Below are positions 44,379 to 52,678 of a DNA stretch of 57,667 nucleotides, in pieces. Each line of letters opens with the position of its first letter. Position 1 is the first letter of the stretch. A program made the translations under genes and the position numbers. The stretch spans positions 24,001-81,667 of the forward strand of contig NZ_QQAY01000014.1 in assembly GCF_003350505.1 (NCBI RefSeq), in the 5' to 3' direction. A model generated the notes under the pieces. That model saw only the letters and a list, made by a program, of their open reading frames with translations. It had not been told where the DNA came from and searched no databases. Source of the DNA: Falsibacillus pallidus. Lineage in GTDB: Bacteria; Bacillota; Bacilli; Bacillales; DSM-25281.

Positions 44379-45206
44379 TCATTTCACGCAAAACTTTTTG
44401 GAATTCTCTTGGATAAACATGTTCTTTCTAGACTCCCCCGGGTTTGCCTGCTTCAAAGATACTCCCGCCAACAGCGCATTTAAAATGGAATAGACAACGG
44501 GCACAGTCTGCAGAATGGATTTTGCCGGGAGATTCAATACAAATAATTGATCGGCAATCTTCGTGATCGGCGCTGTCGGAGAATCCGTAATGGCTAGTAC
44601 ATGGATTCCACGTTCTTTCGCCTCTTCTGCCAGCATGATGGTATCCATAGCATATCGGTAAAAAGAGAACACAATGAGCATGCTTTTTTTCGAAAATCGA
44701 TCGAGGCCTACATCTGATTCCGGCCGATAAAGAGTAGCTCCTCCACGCAGGAGATTCAATGTGTAGGACAGCCAATGCGCCATCGAAAAGGATGCATGCA
44801 ATCCCGCCACTAATATTTCGTCTGCTTCGTTGATCCTATCAACAGCCGTTTCAAATTCTTCTTCTTTAAATCCTTTTGCCGCTTCACTTATATTCATTTG
44901 ATCCGACAGCATCACTTCGTGGAAATAAGGAATCTGTTCCTGATTATCTGCCACTTTTGTTTTCTTGGCTCCTAAATCAAAAATGTATTCTCTCACTTCT
45001 GTCTGCAGATCACTGAAACCACCATATCCAATTGCGGTGCAGAAACGAAGGACCATCGTTTCACTGACACCAATGAACTCTCCAACCTTTTTGGCTGGGT
45101 GTGTTGCAAAGGCAGTGGGATCTCTCATTAAAAAATCCGCTACTTTCTTAGTTCCTTTTGTCAGCTCTTCATATTGTGCATTTATCCTAGAAATGTAGTT
45201 GGACAA
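44379..45206 (-). CDS. MurR/RpiR family transcriptional regulator
   Basis: A 275-residue protein with N-terminal RpiR helix-turn-helix (about 1-77: [20 protein letters not shown]) and a C-terminal SIS sugar-phosphate-isomerase-like domain (about 110-250). SIS regulators bind small phosphorylated or acyl ligands. TTG 45206 has GGAAGTGG upstream. Divergent from the YfcC transporter and first of the three minus-strand genes, so it probably controls both transcripts through the two TGAAG-N6-CTTCA sites. Confidence 0.92.
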   Translation of the reverse strand: MSNYISRINAQYEELTKGTKKVADFLMRDPTAFATHPAKKVGEFIGVSETMVLRFCTAIGYGGFSDLQTEVREYIFDLGAKKTKVADNQEQIPYFHEVMLSDQMNISEAAKGFKEEEFETAVDRINEADEILVAGLHASFSMAHWLSYTLNLLRGGATLYRPESDVGLDRFSKKSMLIVFSFYRYAMDTIMLAEEAKERGIHVLAITDSPTAPITKIADQLFVLNLPAKSILQTVPVVYSILNALLAGVSLKQANPGESRKNMFIQENSKKFCVK

Positions 45207-45247
45207 AATGAATCCACTTCCTTTTCCAATATATACAAATTATTTTA

Positions 45248-45292
45248 TGAAGTATTCACTTCAAAATTTATTGCATTGAAGGATATACTTCA
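45248..45292. promoter_or_regulatory. Paired operators TGAAG-N6-CTTCA in the divergent promoter
   Basis: Two perfect dyads of identical form: TGAAG-TATTCA-CTTCA (45248-45263) and TGAAG-GATATA-CTTCA (45277-45292), centres 29 bp apart. The second fills the spacer of the transporter promoter. Likely targets of the adjacent RpiR-type regulator. Confidence 0.78.
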
Positions 45293-45299
45293 ATATAAT
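45271..45299 (+). promoter_or_regulatory. SigA promoter of the YfcC transporter gene
   Basis: TTGCAT (45271-45276), 17-nt spacer that is almost entirely the operator, TATAAT (45294-45299). A bound repressor would directly block RNA polymerase. Confidence 0.75.
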
Positions 45300-45353
45300 A
45301 TATCACAAAGGTCAGAATATTCAATATTATTTGCATTCAAAGGGGGAAATAAT

Positions 45354-46778
45354 GTGAGTTTGCAAACAGAGCCAAATGTACCGCACCAGAAAAAATCAAG
45401 ATTTAGAATGCCGGATGCCTATGTACTGTTGTTTGTCATTGCCTTAATCTGTGCAATCGCTACGTACATCATCCCAGCCGGTGAATTCAAACGAATCACA
45501 AATGGGACAATCACTCAGGCTGTTCCCGGCAGCTATCACACCGTAGAAAACAGCCCAATTGGATTTGTAGACTTTTTCACAGCCTTCCAGCAAGGTATGG
45601 TGAATTCATCTTCCATCATCTTTTTAATTCTATTCACAGGCGGTACTTTAGCCATCCTTGAAAAAACAGGGGCAATCAACGGACTTATCCATAATGTCGT
45701 CAATAAGTTCAGAACAAAGGAATTATTATTCATCGCTGTAGTTGGAGCATTGTTCTCCATCCTTGGAACAACCGGAATCGTCGTCAACTCCGTTATCGGC
45801 TTCATCCCGATCGGCATCATTGTTGCAAGGGCGCTGAAGTGGGACGCAGTAGTCGGCGTTGCCGTCATTTATCTAGGTACATATGCTGGATTCAACTCCA
45901 CCATCCTGTCGCCTACACCGCTTGGATTGTCGCAAAAAATCGCTGAACTGCCGCTGTTTTCCGGCATCGGACTGCGCACTGGCATCTATGCCGCGTTTTT
46001 AGTAGCAACGGTCGTTTATATTTATTTCTATGTAAGGCGTTTAAGAAAAACGGAAAAGAGTATCCTTGGCGAAGACTGGTTCCCTAGTAAAGCCCTTCTT
46101 GATGAAGAAGAAAAAGTGGATGTGCCATTTACAGGCAGACATAAACTTATCTTGGCAGTAACCGGATTATCTTTGGTCGGCTTCCTTTGCGGCGCTCTAT
46201 GGCTGAAATGGGGCGACCATGAAATGGCCGGGACGTTTGTCTTCATCGCCATCGTGAACGGATTGATCGGCAGAATGGACGCAAACAATATTGCACGGAC
46301 ATTCCTAACCGGATGTCAGCGGTTAGTATACGGAGCATTGATTGTTGGGATGGCAAGAAGCATCTCCATCGTTTTGGAAAACGGAAAATTGCTTGATACG
46401 ATCGTCAATGGATTGGCAAGCCTTTTGGACGGCCACAGTCCGCTCCTGGGTGCGCTTGGCATGTATGTATCGAGCGGACTGCTTCACTTCCTGATCTCTT
46501 CTGGATCCGGTGAATCCGTCATCTTTATCCCAATCCTTGCACCACTTGCGGATTTAATGAATATCACACGCCAAGTAGCGGTTGAAGCCGTTATGCTTGG
46601 TGAAGGGGTAGTCAACTGCATCAACCCGACTTCAGGCGTCTTGATGGGTGTGCTTGCTGCGAGCGGAATCCCTTACGGAAAATGGGTCAAATTCATGGCC
46701 CCGCTAGCACTAATCTGGTTCGTCATCGGACTCGTGTTCATCACAGCAGGCGTCCTTATCCATTGGGGTCCAGTTTAA
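45354..46778 (+). CDS. YfcC family (C4-dicarboxylate/amino acid) membrane transporter
   Basis: About 474 residues with 11-12 membrane segments. YfcC/ArcD-type signatures: [27 protein letters not shown] near the N-terminus, and [17 protein letters not shown] with [11 protein letters not shown] in the second half. Family members move amino acids or C4-dicarboxylates. Here the substrate is probably an N-acyl-amino acid or dipeptide processed by the M20 hydrolase and racemase. GTG 45354 follows AAAGGGGG; the upstream open frame has no SD. Confidence 0.9.
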   Translation: MSLQTEPNVPHQKKSRFRMPDAYVLLFVIALICAIATYIIPAGEFKRITNGTITQAVPGSYHTVENSPIGFVDFFTAFQQGMVNSSSIIFLILFTGGTLAILEKTGAINGLIHNVVNKFRTKELLFIAVVGALFSILGTTGIVVNSVIGFIPIGIIVARALKWDAVVGVAVIYLGTYAGFNSTILSPTPLGLSQKIAELPLFSGIGLRTGIYAAFLVATVVYIYFYVRRLRKTEKSILGEDWFPSKALLDEEEKVDVPFTGRHKLILAVTGLSLVGFLCGALWLKWGDHEMAGTFVFIAIVNGLIGRMDANNIARTFLTGCQRLVYGALIVGMARSISIVLENGKLLDTIVNGLASLLDGHSPLLGALGMYVSSGLLHFLISSGSGESVIFIPILAPLADLMNITRQVAVEAVMLGEGVVNCINPTSGVLMGVLAASGIPYGKWVKFMAPLALIWFVIGLVFITAGVLIHWGPV

Positions 46779-46795
46779 GCGACATCAAGGATCAA

Positions 46796-46835
46796 GGTGA
46801 CAGGCACCACCCGATACGCCCCGAAATATGTCGAA
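46796..46835. repeat. Dispersed palindromic element, copy 6
   Basis: GGTGACAGGCACCACCCGATACGCCCCGAAATATGTCGAA-type sequence, with the GGTG/CACC hairpin and TGTCGAA end. Followed directly by a terminator. Confidence 0.78.
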
Positions 46836-46836
46836 G

Positions 46837-46871
46837 AAAGGAGCCGCTTCACGGAAGCGGCTCCTTTTTTG
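46837..46871. terminator. Bidirectional terminator, YfcC and VOC genes
   Basis: AAAGGAGCCGCTTC/GAAGCGGCTCCTTT with T6. Confidence 0.9.
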
Positions 46872-46879
46872 ATTTTATA

Positions 46880-47293
46880 TTAATATTGCATTCTCTTTTT
46901 ATAGTCCGGGCTGAGCTCGCTCCAAACGTCGAATCGATTACCGTCCAAATCTTCAAAGACAAAATTCCTGCCTGCATGTCCCCTGTCTTCGATTTCTCCT
47001 ATTTGGATTCCGTTTTGGGTAAACTCCCGATGAAGGGTTTCAAGCGACTCCATCCCATCCACTTCGAATGTCATCGAAAACCGTTCCCTTCCATTGGCAT
47101 CAATGAAGTTCGCCGTCTCACCCTCTTTTGCTTTCACTAGGAAAAAGCTTTGATTCGCAAGATTGATGATGGCTTTTTCATCATCCTGGTAGGAAATGAC
47201 TGCTCCCAGTTTTTGTGCGTACCATTCTGCAGAAGCACCTGCATCTTTAACTGGTATATAGGTAGTTCCGACCCTTAACAAACTGTTATTCAC
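46880..47293 (-). CDS. VOC (glyoxalase/bleomycin resistance) superfamily protein
   Basis: A 137-residue protein with two beta-alpha-beta-beta-beta modules: VKDAGASAEWYAQKLGAVIS and an ending FVFEDLDGNRFDVWSE. A metal-ligand Glu is in the last motif. GTG 47293 follows AAGGAGG. Substrate unknown. Seventeen bp after the 47311 gene, likely co-transcribed. Confidence 0.88.
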   Translation of the reverse strand: MNNSLLRVGTTYIPVKDAGASAEWYAQKLGAVISYQDDEKAIINLANQSFFLVKAKEGETANFIDANGRERFSMTFEVDGMESLETLHREFTQNGIQIGEIEDRGHAGRNFVFEDLDGNRFDVWSELSPDYKKRMQY

Positions 47294-47310
47294 TTAATCT
47301 GCCTCCTTGT

Positions 47311-47961
47311 TTATTTTTTTAAATCATCTGGCGGTAGTTTATAAAGGACATTACCTTCCCCATCCAAAAACTCCATCCGAGGTATATCATTTTCATCTAC
47401 AACCATTCGGATTCGATCCTTTCCTTTCGAATCCATCAATTTCACAGAGACTTCCCCTTTCTTATTTTTCCCCATGAAAGCTCGCTGAGTACTTCCTTTC
47501 CACACTTGATCTATAGCTTCCGCCTTCGCTTCGTCATCCAAATGGGATTCTTCGATTTCTTTTGTCTCATCCAATTGCTGTTTAAGTGAAACATCTGGCC
47601 TGTCAAAAATATTGAAGCCATAATGCCGCTCACCATTGTCATCTATGTACATCATTTGAACCACTTGATCCTGTTTATACTGATCAAACGTCATAGAAGC
47701 CGAGGCACGGTAATTCCCTTCCTCATCCCGTTCATTTCCAAATATCATTCCACCGCATTCGTCGCCTTCATTATTAAAGAACATGATTCCCGCAAATGGA
47801 TTGTCGTCCCTGTGCCCTGGAAGTATATCTTCTCCATCCATCAGAGCAGGAGGGATGTGATCCTGATTAAAAAGGGTCATCCTCACAGTTCCCTGCTTGT
47901 CCACAATATTCAATTTCTCGAGTTCAAGTTCAGTCATTTTATTAGTTTTTTCGTCAATCAC
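47311..47961 (-). CDS. Conserved hypothetical protein, 216 residues
   Basis: Acidic soluble protein without membrane segments. It shows repeating beta-strand units of the type VRMTLFNQ, AGIMFFNNEGDECGGMIFGN and DRIRMVVDENDIPRMEFLDG, in which a short strand is followed by a D/NxxG turn, suggesting a repeated beta-hairpin or barrel fold. GTG 47961 follows GAGGAG by 8 nt. No function assigned. Confidence 0.78.
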   Translation of the reverse strand: MIDEKTNKMTELELEKLNIVDKQGTVRMTLFNQDHIPPALMDGEDILPGHRDDNPFAGIMFFNNEGDECGGMIFGNERDEEGNYRASASMTFDQYKQDQVVQMMYIDDNGERHYGFNIFDRPDVSLKQQLDETKEIEESHLDDEAKAEAIDQVWKGSTQRAFMGKNKKGEVSVKLMDSKGKDRIRMVVDENDIPRMEFLDGEGNVLYKLPPDDLKK

Positions 47962-48066
47962 TTTTGATTCTCCTCTCTTCCTCTAAAACAATACTTCTGT
48001 AAAAAAGAGGAATATCCTTCTTGATTTAGATTTTTCTGACTTTTCGGAAGGAGATTTGGCCACACG

Positions 48067-48094
48067 CGACTGTCACGCCCCGGAATTTGTCGAA
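48067..48094. repeat. Dispersed element, copy 7
   Basis: CGACTGTCACGCCCCGGAATTTGTCGAA, the uninterrupted version of the copy split at 39227. It lies 77 bp before the 21-nt array C, mirroring copy 1 before array A. Confidence 0.7.
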
Positions 48095-48170
48095 GAATGA
48101 CGGTTGATTCTTGGCGTGTGGTCGACTGCCCGGCGGGAGTCAGGCTTATTTTGTTTAGTTTTCGCCGCTG

Positions 48171-48296
48171 GCGCATAAGCAGTTGTTTTTGGCGCATTGG
48201 CTCCTCTCAGCGGCGCATAAGAGGATTTTTTCCGCGCATAGGATGGTGGAAACGGCTCATAGAAGGCCCACTTTCGCGCATAGAGCCATTAAGTAC
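48171..48296. repeat. 21-nt phased GCGCATA array C (6 units)
   Basis: GCGCAT starts at 48171, 48192, 48213, 48234, 48255 (as GCTCAT) and 48276, all exactly 21 nt apart. Like arrays A and B it has six units and is preceded by CTGGCGCATA. It lies in the gene-free stretch 47962-48495, which otherwise holds element copy 7 and a terminator; no gene is supported there. Confidence 0.93.
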
Positions 48297-48448
48297 ACTT
48301 CATTTCAACTTAATCCCCTTCAAATATCCTCTATTTCACCCTTACGTAAATGAAATTCTCAACGAAATACACAATTTTCATCCTTCAGTTACTCCAATAT
48401 GCTAGGCATCATGAAAATTTCAGGCACTTAAAAAGGAAAATCAAAAAT

Positions 48449-48488
48449 AAAAAGGTCATTCCTCATTCATACGAAGAGAAATGACCTT
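48449..48488 (-). terminator. Terminator of the GNAT gene
   Basis: Minus-strand AAGGTCATT/AATGACCTT stem with T5. Confidence 0.83.
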
Positions 48489-48495
48489 ATCTTAT

Positions 48496-48972
48496 TTAGA
48501 TTGACTTTACCAGTAAGATTTCATCCCTGATGGGAATTCCATTCTCAGCGATTAAGGGAATTTCCGGCTTTCGTTTCCTCGCTGCCTCAACTGCATTGGG
48601 GAAAATCTCTGCCAGCCGATATCCTCTCCTCTGATAGAATCTGAGGGCATGGATATTGTCGTTGGTCGTAATTAGTTTCATCTTATTGCATCCTGTGGTC
48701 TTTGCAGCTTCTTCTGCCGCACTAACCAAAGAAGAGCCAATTCCCTTGTTTTCTAAGAGGCTGTCCAGCGAAACAATTTCACATTCCGACCCTTCGATGC
48801 TGTACGTGATTAGCCCTGCGATACCGCCATCATCATCAACCATAGCAAAACCATCCAGCTGGTCGCAGTGGTAAATGCCGGTGGACAGGACCATTTCCGG
48901 ACTTCCCCAGTGTTCAACAAAAAAATTTGTCACTTCATTCTTTTTTAAACTATGTAGGCTCCATACTTTCAT
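48496..48972 (-). CDS. GNAT family N-acetyltransferase
   Basis: A 158-residue protein. The acetyl-CoA binding motif A is ENKGIGSSLVSAAEEAAK (Q/RxxGxG/A), followed by LITTNDNIHALRFYQRRGYR, the typical GNAT motif B. Acceptor unknown. ATG 48972 has AGGGGAA 8 nt upstream; terminator follows. Confidence 0.92.
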   Translation of the reverse strand: MKVWSLHSLKKNEVTNFFVEHWGSPEMVLSTGIYHCDQLDGFAMVDDDGGIAGLITYSIEGSECEIVSLDSLLENKGIGSSLVSAAEEAAKTTGCNKMKLITTNDNIHALRFYQRRGYRLAEIFPNAVEAARKRKPEIPLIAENGIPIRDEILLVKSI

Positions 48973-49038
48973 AAAAATTCCCCTATTGTGTTTTTTTACC
49001 TCTTTAGTGTAAAATTACACAAAAGAGGAGTTGATAAT

Positions 49039-49473
49039 TTGAAGAAATTGATCATACTTTCGATTTTCGTAAGCTTTTTGAGCATAGCTTCAGCGCCATT
49101 TATTTTCATTTATATTCTAAACCACGGAAACCCTATAATGAACCATGTAATTGGAAAAGAAGGAAAGGAATATCTAAAAGCTGGAGGCTATTCAAATAAA
49201 GATATTTTAAAGCAGGCAGCATATCCTAATTATCAATCGATCAACCGAAACTATTTTAATACGATTTACCAAGTGGTTTTTAAGGATGAACCCGAAATGA
49301 CTTACTACTATGGAAAAGAGAAATATTTTGGAGACATTGTTCAATTTTGTGAAAAAGATACTAAAGAAGGGGGAATTTATACTAAAACAATTACTACAAA
49401 GACAGAGCATAGTGAGGCCTCTTGTATATCAATGAATGAAAATAGAATATCAGGGTTCCAAATCCGCCCCTAG
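49039..49473 (+). CDS. DUF3139-like small membrane/exported protein
   Basis: About 144 residues: an N-terminal hydrophobic anchor (LIILSIFVSFLSIASAPFIF) and an extracytoplasmic domain with GYSNKDILKQAAYPN and VVFKDEPEMTYYYGKEK, as in DUF3139 proteins. Two cysteines in the C-terminal part could form a disulfide. TTG 49039 follows GAGGAG by 7 nt. Local AT content is higher than neighbours, so recent transfer is possible. Function unknown. Confidence 0.78.
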   Translation: MKKLIILSIFVSFLSIASAPFIFIYILNHGNPIMNHVIGKEGKEYLKAGGYSNKDILKQAAYPNYQSINRNYFNTIYQVVFKDEPEMTYYYGKEKYFGDIVQFCEKDTKEGGIYTKTITTKTEHSEASCISMNENRISGFQIRP

Positions 49474-49492
49474 TTAACTAGAGACGGATTTT
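49460..49492. terminator. Terminator overlapping the stop of the DUF3139-like gene
   Basis: AAATCCG/CGGATTT arms enclosing a CTAGTTAACTAG inner palindrome, T4. Confidence 0.75.
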
Positions 49493-49508
49493 CCCCTGAT
49501 ATATTTTG

Positions 49509-50711
49509 TCAGTTATTTTCCTCCAACCTCTTCAACCATGCAGTAACCACAACGGCGCCTGCAACCATAATGGCTCCGACCCACGGTGTATGGATGATGC
49601 CGATGGAATCTACTATCAATCCGCCAACAAAGGAGCCGATGGCAATCCCGATATTAAAGGCAGCGATATTCAAAGCAGATGCTACGTTGACAGCTGATGG
49701 GACATATTTTTCTGCTAAATTCACGACGAGCAATTGCAGGCCAGGTACGTTCATGAAAGCGAACAAGCCCATCATGAAAATGGTTGCCAGCCCAAGTGCT
49801 TTAAATGGTGCGGTAAAAGTAAGAATTAATAAGATGATGGCCTGGAAAATAAACATCCACATCAAAGCTTTCAATGGATTTTTATCGGATGCTTTCCCTC
49901 CCACGACGTTTCCGATTGCTACGGCAATTCCATAAACGAGCAATATGATGCTGACCCATTTGGAACTGAAGCCTGTTACGTCTTGCAGAAGTGGTGTTAA
50001 ATACGTGAAGGAGACAAACGTACCTCCATATCCTAATGCTGTGATGCCAAAGGCAAGCAATAGTTTTCCGTTTCTTAGGATCTTCAGCTGCTCGCTGAAT
50101 TTTGCCGGTGGGGCTTCTTTTAAATTTTTCGGCACAAGAATGGAGCTTGCAATAATTCCAACTAGTCCAAGTGCCGCAACTCCCCAGAATGTAGCTCTCC
50201 AGCCGAATACTTGTCCGATGAATGTCCCGAAAGGAACCCCTGTAACGGTTGCGACCGTCAACCCGGTGAACATAAAGGCGATGGCGCTCGCACGTTTATT
50301 GGCGGGGACTAAATCCGCTGCGATCGTTGACCCTATGGAAAAGAATATTCCGTGTGAAAACGCAGTGACGAACCGTGCAGCCAGCAGCAATCCGAAACTT
50401 GATGACATCGCTGCAATTGAATTGCCGGCAATGAATAAAATCATCAATGACATGAGCAATGTTTTTCTGCTCATTTTATTCGTCAAAGCTGTCAGGATTG
50501 GTGCTCCAAACGCGACTCCAAGTGCGTATCCGGAGATCAAAAGCCCTGCTAGAGTAATGGAAATGGATAGATCATCTGCAATGGATGAGAGAAGGCCGAC
50601 AGGGACAAATTCAGTGGTCCCGATCCCGAATGCACTAATGGCCAAGGCCAGCAGTGCGGGAGTCCCGCCTTTTGTTTTTGTTTGATTGATTGCTTGTGTA
50701 TGTGAACTCAT
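49509..50711 (-). CDS. MFS transporter (AraJ/YtbD-like efflux)
   Basis: About 400 residues and 12 membrane segments. Begins LALAISAFGIGTTEFVPVGLL, the typical DHA1 drug-efflux/sugar-efflux start, with loop 2-3 GAPILTALTNKMSRK. AAGGAGG precedes ATG 50711. In B. subtilis ytbD is controlled by a neighbouring HxlR-type regulator; none is adjacent here, but the upstream region has repeated operator-like sequences at 50769-50962. Confidence 0.9.
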   Translation of the reverse strand: MSSHTQAINQTKTKGGTPALLALAISAFGIGTTEFVPVGLLSSIADDLSISITLAGLLISGYALGVAFGAPILTALTNKMSRKTLLMSLMILFIAGNSIAAMSSSFGLLLAARFVTAFSHGIFFSIGSTIAADLVPANKRASAIAFMFTGLTVATVTGVPFGTFIGQVFGWRATFWGVAALGLVGIIASSILVPKNLKEAPPAKFSEQLKILRNGKLLLAFGITALGYGGTFVSFTYLTPLLQDVTGFSSKWVSIILLVYGIAVAIGNVVGGKASDKNPLKALMWMFIFQAIILLILTFTAPFKALGLATIFMMGLFAFMNVPGLQLLVVNLAEKYVPSAVNVASALNIAAFNIGIAIGSFVGGLIVDSIGIIHTPWVGAIMVAGAVVVTAWLKRLEENN

Positions 50712-50768
50712 TTGAGCATTCCTCCTTGTTTGTCCTGAATAAGCGAAGGCGCCTTTCACTTATGATGA

Positions 50769-50962
50769 AGTTCATTATGAACTGTTGACTCCCATATAGG
50801 AACTACGCACTTTAAAGTAATGTAGTTACTATTTAGTGCCTATATTACTTTTCTGATGTATAATCTCCTTTTTGCTATACATCGAATTGCGTCTGTCTGT
50901 TCTCGATTATGCACCGTTTGATTCTTTTTAAAAAGTACGCACTTTCCAGTAATATAGGCACT
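50769..50962. promoter_or_regulatory. Repeated operator-like motifs upstream of MFS gene
   Basis: A perfect palindrome AGTTCATTATGAACT (50769-50783). Then two direct copies of a 22-nt motif, TACGCACTTT-NN-AGTAATRTAG (50804-50825 and 50936-50957, 19 of 22 identical). A third inverted copy contains AGTGCCTATATTAC (50835-50848), the exact reverse complement of GTAATATAGGCACT at 50949. The spacing suggests several binding sites for one regulator. The gap 50712-51165 holds these, array D and no gene. Confidence 0.65.
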
Positions 50963-51047
50963 TGCAGGTAACAATTGCGGAGGATGGGGCTTTAAATGTC
51001 CATGAAAAACAAAAAAACCGATTCCCATTTGTAGAAATAGGGATCGG

Positions 51048-51140
51048 TTCTAGCGATTTTTATATATCTTCTAGCAAATATTCATTAGGTTCTAGCGAAT
51101 TTTTTATATCTTCTAGCAAATTTACATCAGGTTCTAGCAA
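51048..51140. repeat. 21-nt phased TTCTAGC array D (5 units)
   Basis: TTCTAGC occurs at 51048, 51069, 51090, 51111 and 51132, every step exactly 21 nt. Units alternate (GATTTTTATATATC-type and AAATATTCATTAGG-type), so a 42-nt double unit is repeated. The motif differs from arrays A-C but period and layout are the same. Confidence 0.92.
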
Positions 51141-51165
51141 TTCCCCAGATGTTCATGGCCACCCA

Positions 51166-51702
51166 TTACTTCTTCGGGAAGCTTTCCGCCCCAAAGTACC
51201 GCTCTTTCAAAATCATACAATGATGCAATTCATGGCCAGCAATGATCCAGGCAAGCGCCTTTACCGTAACAGGGGCACCATTTGCTGTCCCGCTGCGCTC
51301 CCACGCTTCTTCATCCAAGTTTTCCAACAGGGAAATAGTCGATGAACGGACGGCCGCTAAGTTTTCTAAAAGTGCAGGAATGGATTGCCGGTCAAATCTA
51401 GCTCTCGCCACATATTCGTTTTCATCAAACCCAGGCAGCTCCGATGATTCACCCCGTGCAAAACTCATCAAACGGAAGTTCATCACTCGCTCCGTGTCGG
51501 CCATATGGCCAATGACTTCTTTAATGGACCATTTGCCATCTCCATAGCGGTATGCACCCTGCTCTTCAGAAAGGTCCTTCAGCAGCCCTACTGTCACTTG
51601 AATTTGATTAGACAAAACTTCCTCTATCTCTCCCGCTTCCACTCGCTCAATATAAGTGGAGTAATACGGTATGTAATCTCCCGAGACTGGTGGTTTGTTC
51701 AT
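51166..51702 (-). CDS. DinB family protein (metal-dependent hydrolase fold)
   Basis: A 178-residue four-helix DinB/YfiT protein. Putative metal-binding His residues are in VIGHMADTERV and IAGHELHHCMIL. DinB-fold proteins include thiol-transferases that use bacillithiol. Start ATG 51702 has GGAGGAG upstream. It ends next to array D. The 14-bp gap to the 51717 gene suggests co-transcription. Confidence 0.9.
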   Translation of the reverse strand: MNKPPVSGDYIPYYSTYIERVEAGEIEEVLSNQIQVTVGLLKDLSEEQGAYRYGDGKWSIKEVIGHMADTERVMNFRLMSFARGESSELPGFDENEYVARARFDRQSIPALLENLAAVRSSTISLLENLDEEAWERSGTANGAPVTVKALAWIIAGHELHHCMILKERYFGAESFPKK

Positions 51703-51716
51703 ATTAGTCTCCTCCT

Positions 51717-52316
51717 TTATTTTGCAGATACAATTTCTAATCCATTTGGATCGGATTTTCTTAAACCGTCCAATCCTGAAATATATGCTCTGTTTAACTG
51801 CACATTTCCTGTCTGAGTAATGTTTATTTTTCCTGCATGCCTGTTCAATAAATAGGAAAGCGACTCTTCTGCGTCAGGTTGATTCACAGACAAATCCAAT
51901 TGCTCAATTGCAGAATTGCCCTCTTCAACAAATTCCATATTTGTCTGCAGTTCAATTTTAAAGCCGTAGGGCGTTTCTATAAACGTTCTGCGTTCGTTTG
52001 AACGATGCCCCCAATTCAACTCGCCTGCTCTATTGATGATCCCATTTTTCTCTTCTTCAGAAACCAAAATTCCAATATGGTCAAAGACAGGCCTCTTCCC
52101 ATACCCGAAAGTAATATTGACGCGCCCTTTTCTTAGTTCAATGATGCGGAAAAGGACCTTTTTATCCCTGAAATCATCCCAGGTCAATGGAGGGTCAAAG
52201 GGTTGAAACTCCCCCTCATACCTCCCTATCCTCTGATGTACCTGAAAACCTTCCTGTACATAAAACTTCTCGGTCTCTTCTAAATACGGCGTCCAAAAAT
52301 GGTAATGAAATAACAT
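51717..52316 (-). CDS. Hypothetical protein, VOC-like, 199 residues
   Basis: Starts MLFHYHFWTPYLEETEKFYV, the first strand-helix of a VOC module, and continues with DHIGILVSEEEKN and ETPYGFKIELQ. Conserved His and Glu could bind metal. The C-terminal 75 residues are a separate domain (SYLLNRHAGKINITQTGNVQ). Substrate unknown. GGGGGAAA precedes ATG 52316. Confidence 0.75.
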   Translation of the reverse strand: MLFHYHFWTPYLEETEKFYVQEGFQVHQRIGRYEGEFQPFDPPLTWDDFRDKKVLFRIIELRKGRVNITFGYGKRPVFDHIGILVSEEEKNGIINRAGELNWGHRSNERRTFIETPYGFKIELQTNMEFVEEGNSAIEQLDLSVNQPDAEESLSYLLNRHAGKINITQTGNVQLNRAYISGLDGLRKSDPNGLEIVSAK

Positions 52317-52478
52317 CCTATTTCCCCCTCATCCATACCATTTATCCTAATCGTAACCTTCCGAACCATTATATACATTAGCCATCCGCCGCATTTTCTC
52401 TACGACATTAGTCGCATAAAAGGGAGGAATATCCAAAAATTTGTCGAATACATTATTTTAAATTAAGGGGGAAATGCC

Positions 52479-52655
52479 ATGAAACTAAATAGCTTAATCA
52501 AAGAAAATATAACAGTGAAATTCGTCAATGGGGAAACTATTACGGGTGAATTATCCTATGTTGACCCTGAAATGAACTCCATTACACTCGACTTAAATAC
52601 ACACGATATTATCATACCGATGACTTCTGTTTTATTTGTGAAAGAGGAATTCTAA
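52479..52655 (+). CDS. Small LSm/Sm-like protein, 58 residues
   Basis: ATG 52479 to TAA 52655, SD AGGGGG about 8 nt upstream. The product starts MKLNSLIKENITVKFVNGET and continues ITGELSYVDPEMNSITLDL with a final IIPMTSVLFVKEEF. The strand order and VKFVNGETITGEL...DPEMNSITL pattern resemble an Sm-type small beta-barrel. It might bind RNA, but that is inference. The region 52317-52478 before it shows no other element except a degenerate TTTGTCGAA at 52440. Confidence 0.68.
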   Translation: MKLNSLIKENITVKFVNGETITGELSYVDPEMNSITLDLNTHDIIIPMTSVLFVKEEF

Positions 52656-52678
52656 AGCACTCATCAAAGAGTGCTTTA
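52653..52678. terminator. Bidirectional terminator, LSm-like and DinB genes
   Basis: AAAGCACTC/GAGTGCTTT 9-bp stem with a 6-nt loop, overlapping the TAA of the small gene. Confidence 0.8.

Noticed and set aside
43192-46778. Menaquinone (men) cluster because of the OSBS-like gene
   Set aside because: No menB, menD, menE or menF neighbours; an amidohydrolase and transporter fit N-acyl-amino acid metabolism better.
46682-47140. 152-residue plus-strand ORF
   Set aside because: Overlaps the end of the YfcC gene, a terminator and the VOC gene; no domain.
48097-48405. 102-residue plus-strand ORF over array C
   Set aside because: Open only because of the 21-nt period; no SD and no resemblance to the ORFs over arrays A/B outside the heptads.
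50962-51345. 127-residue ORF with GSS/SSS heptads over array D
   Set aside because: It runs antisense into the DinB gene and has no credible SD; the repeats are DNA-level.
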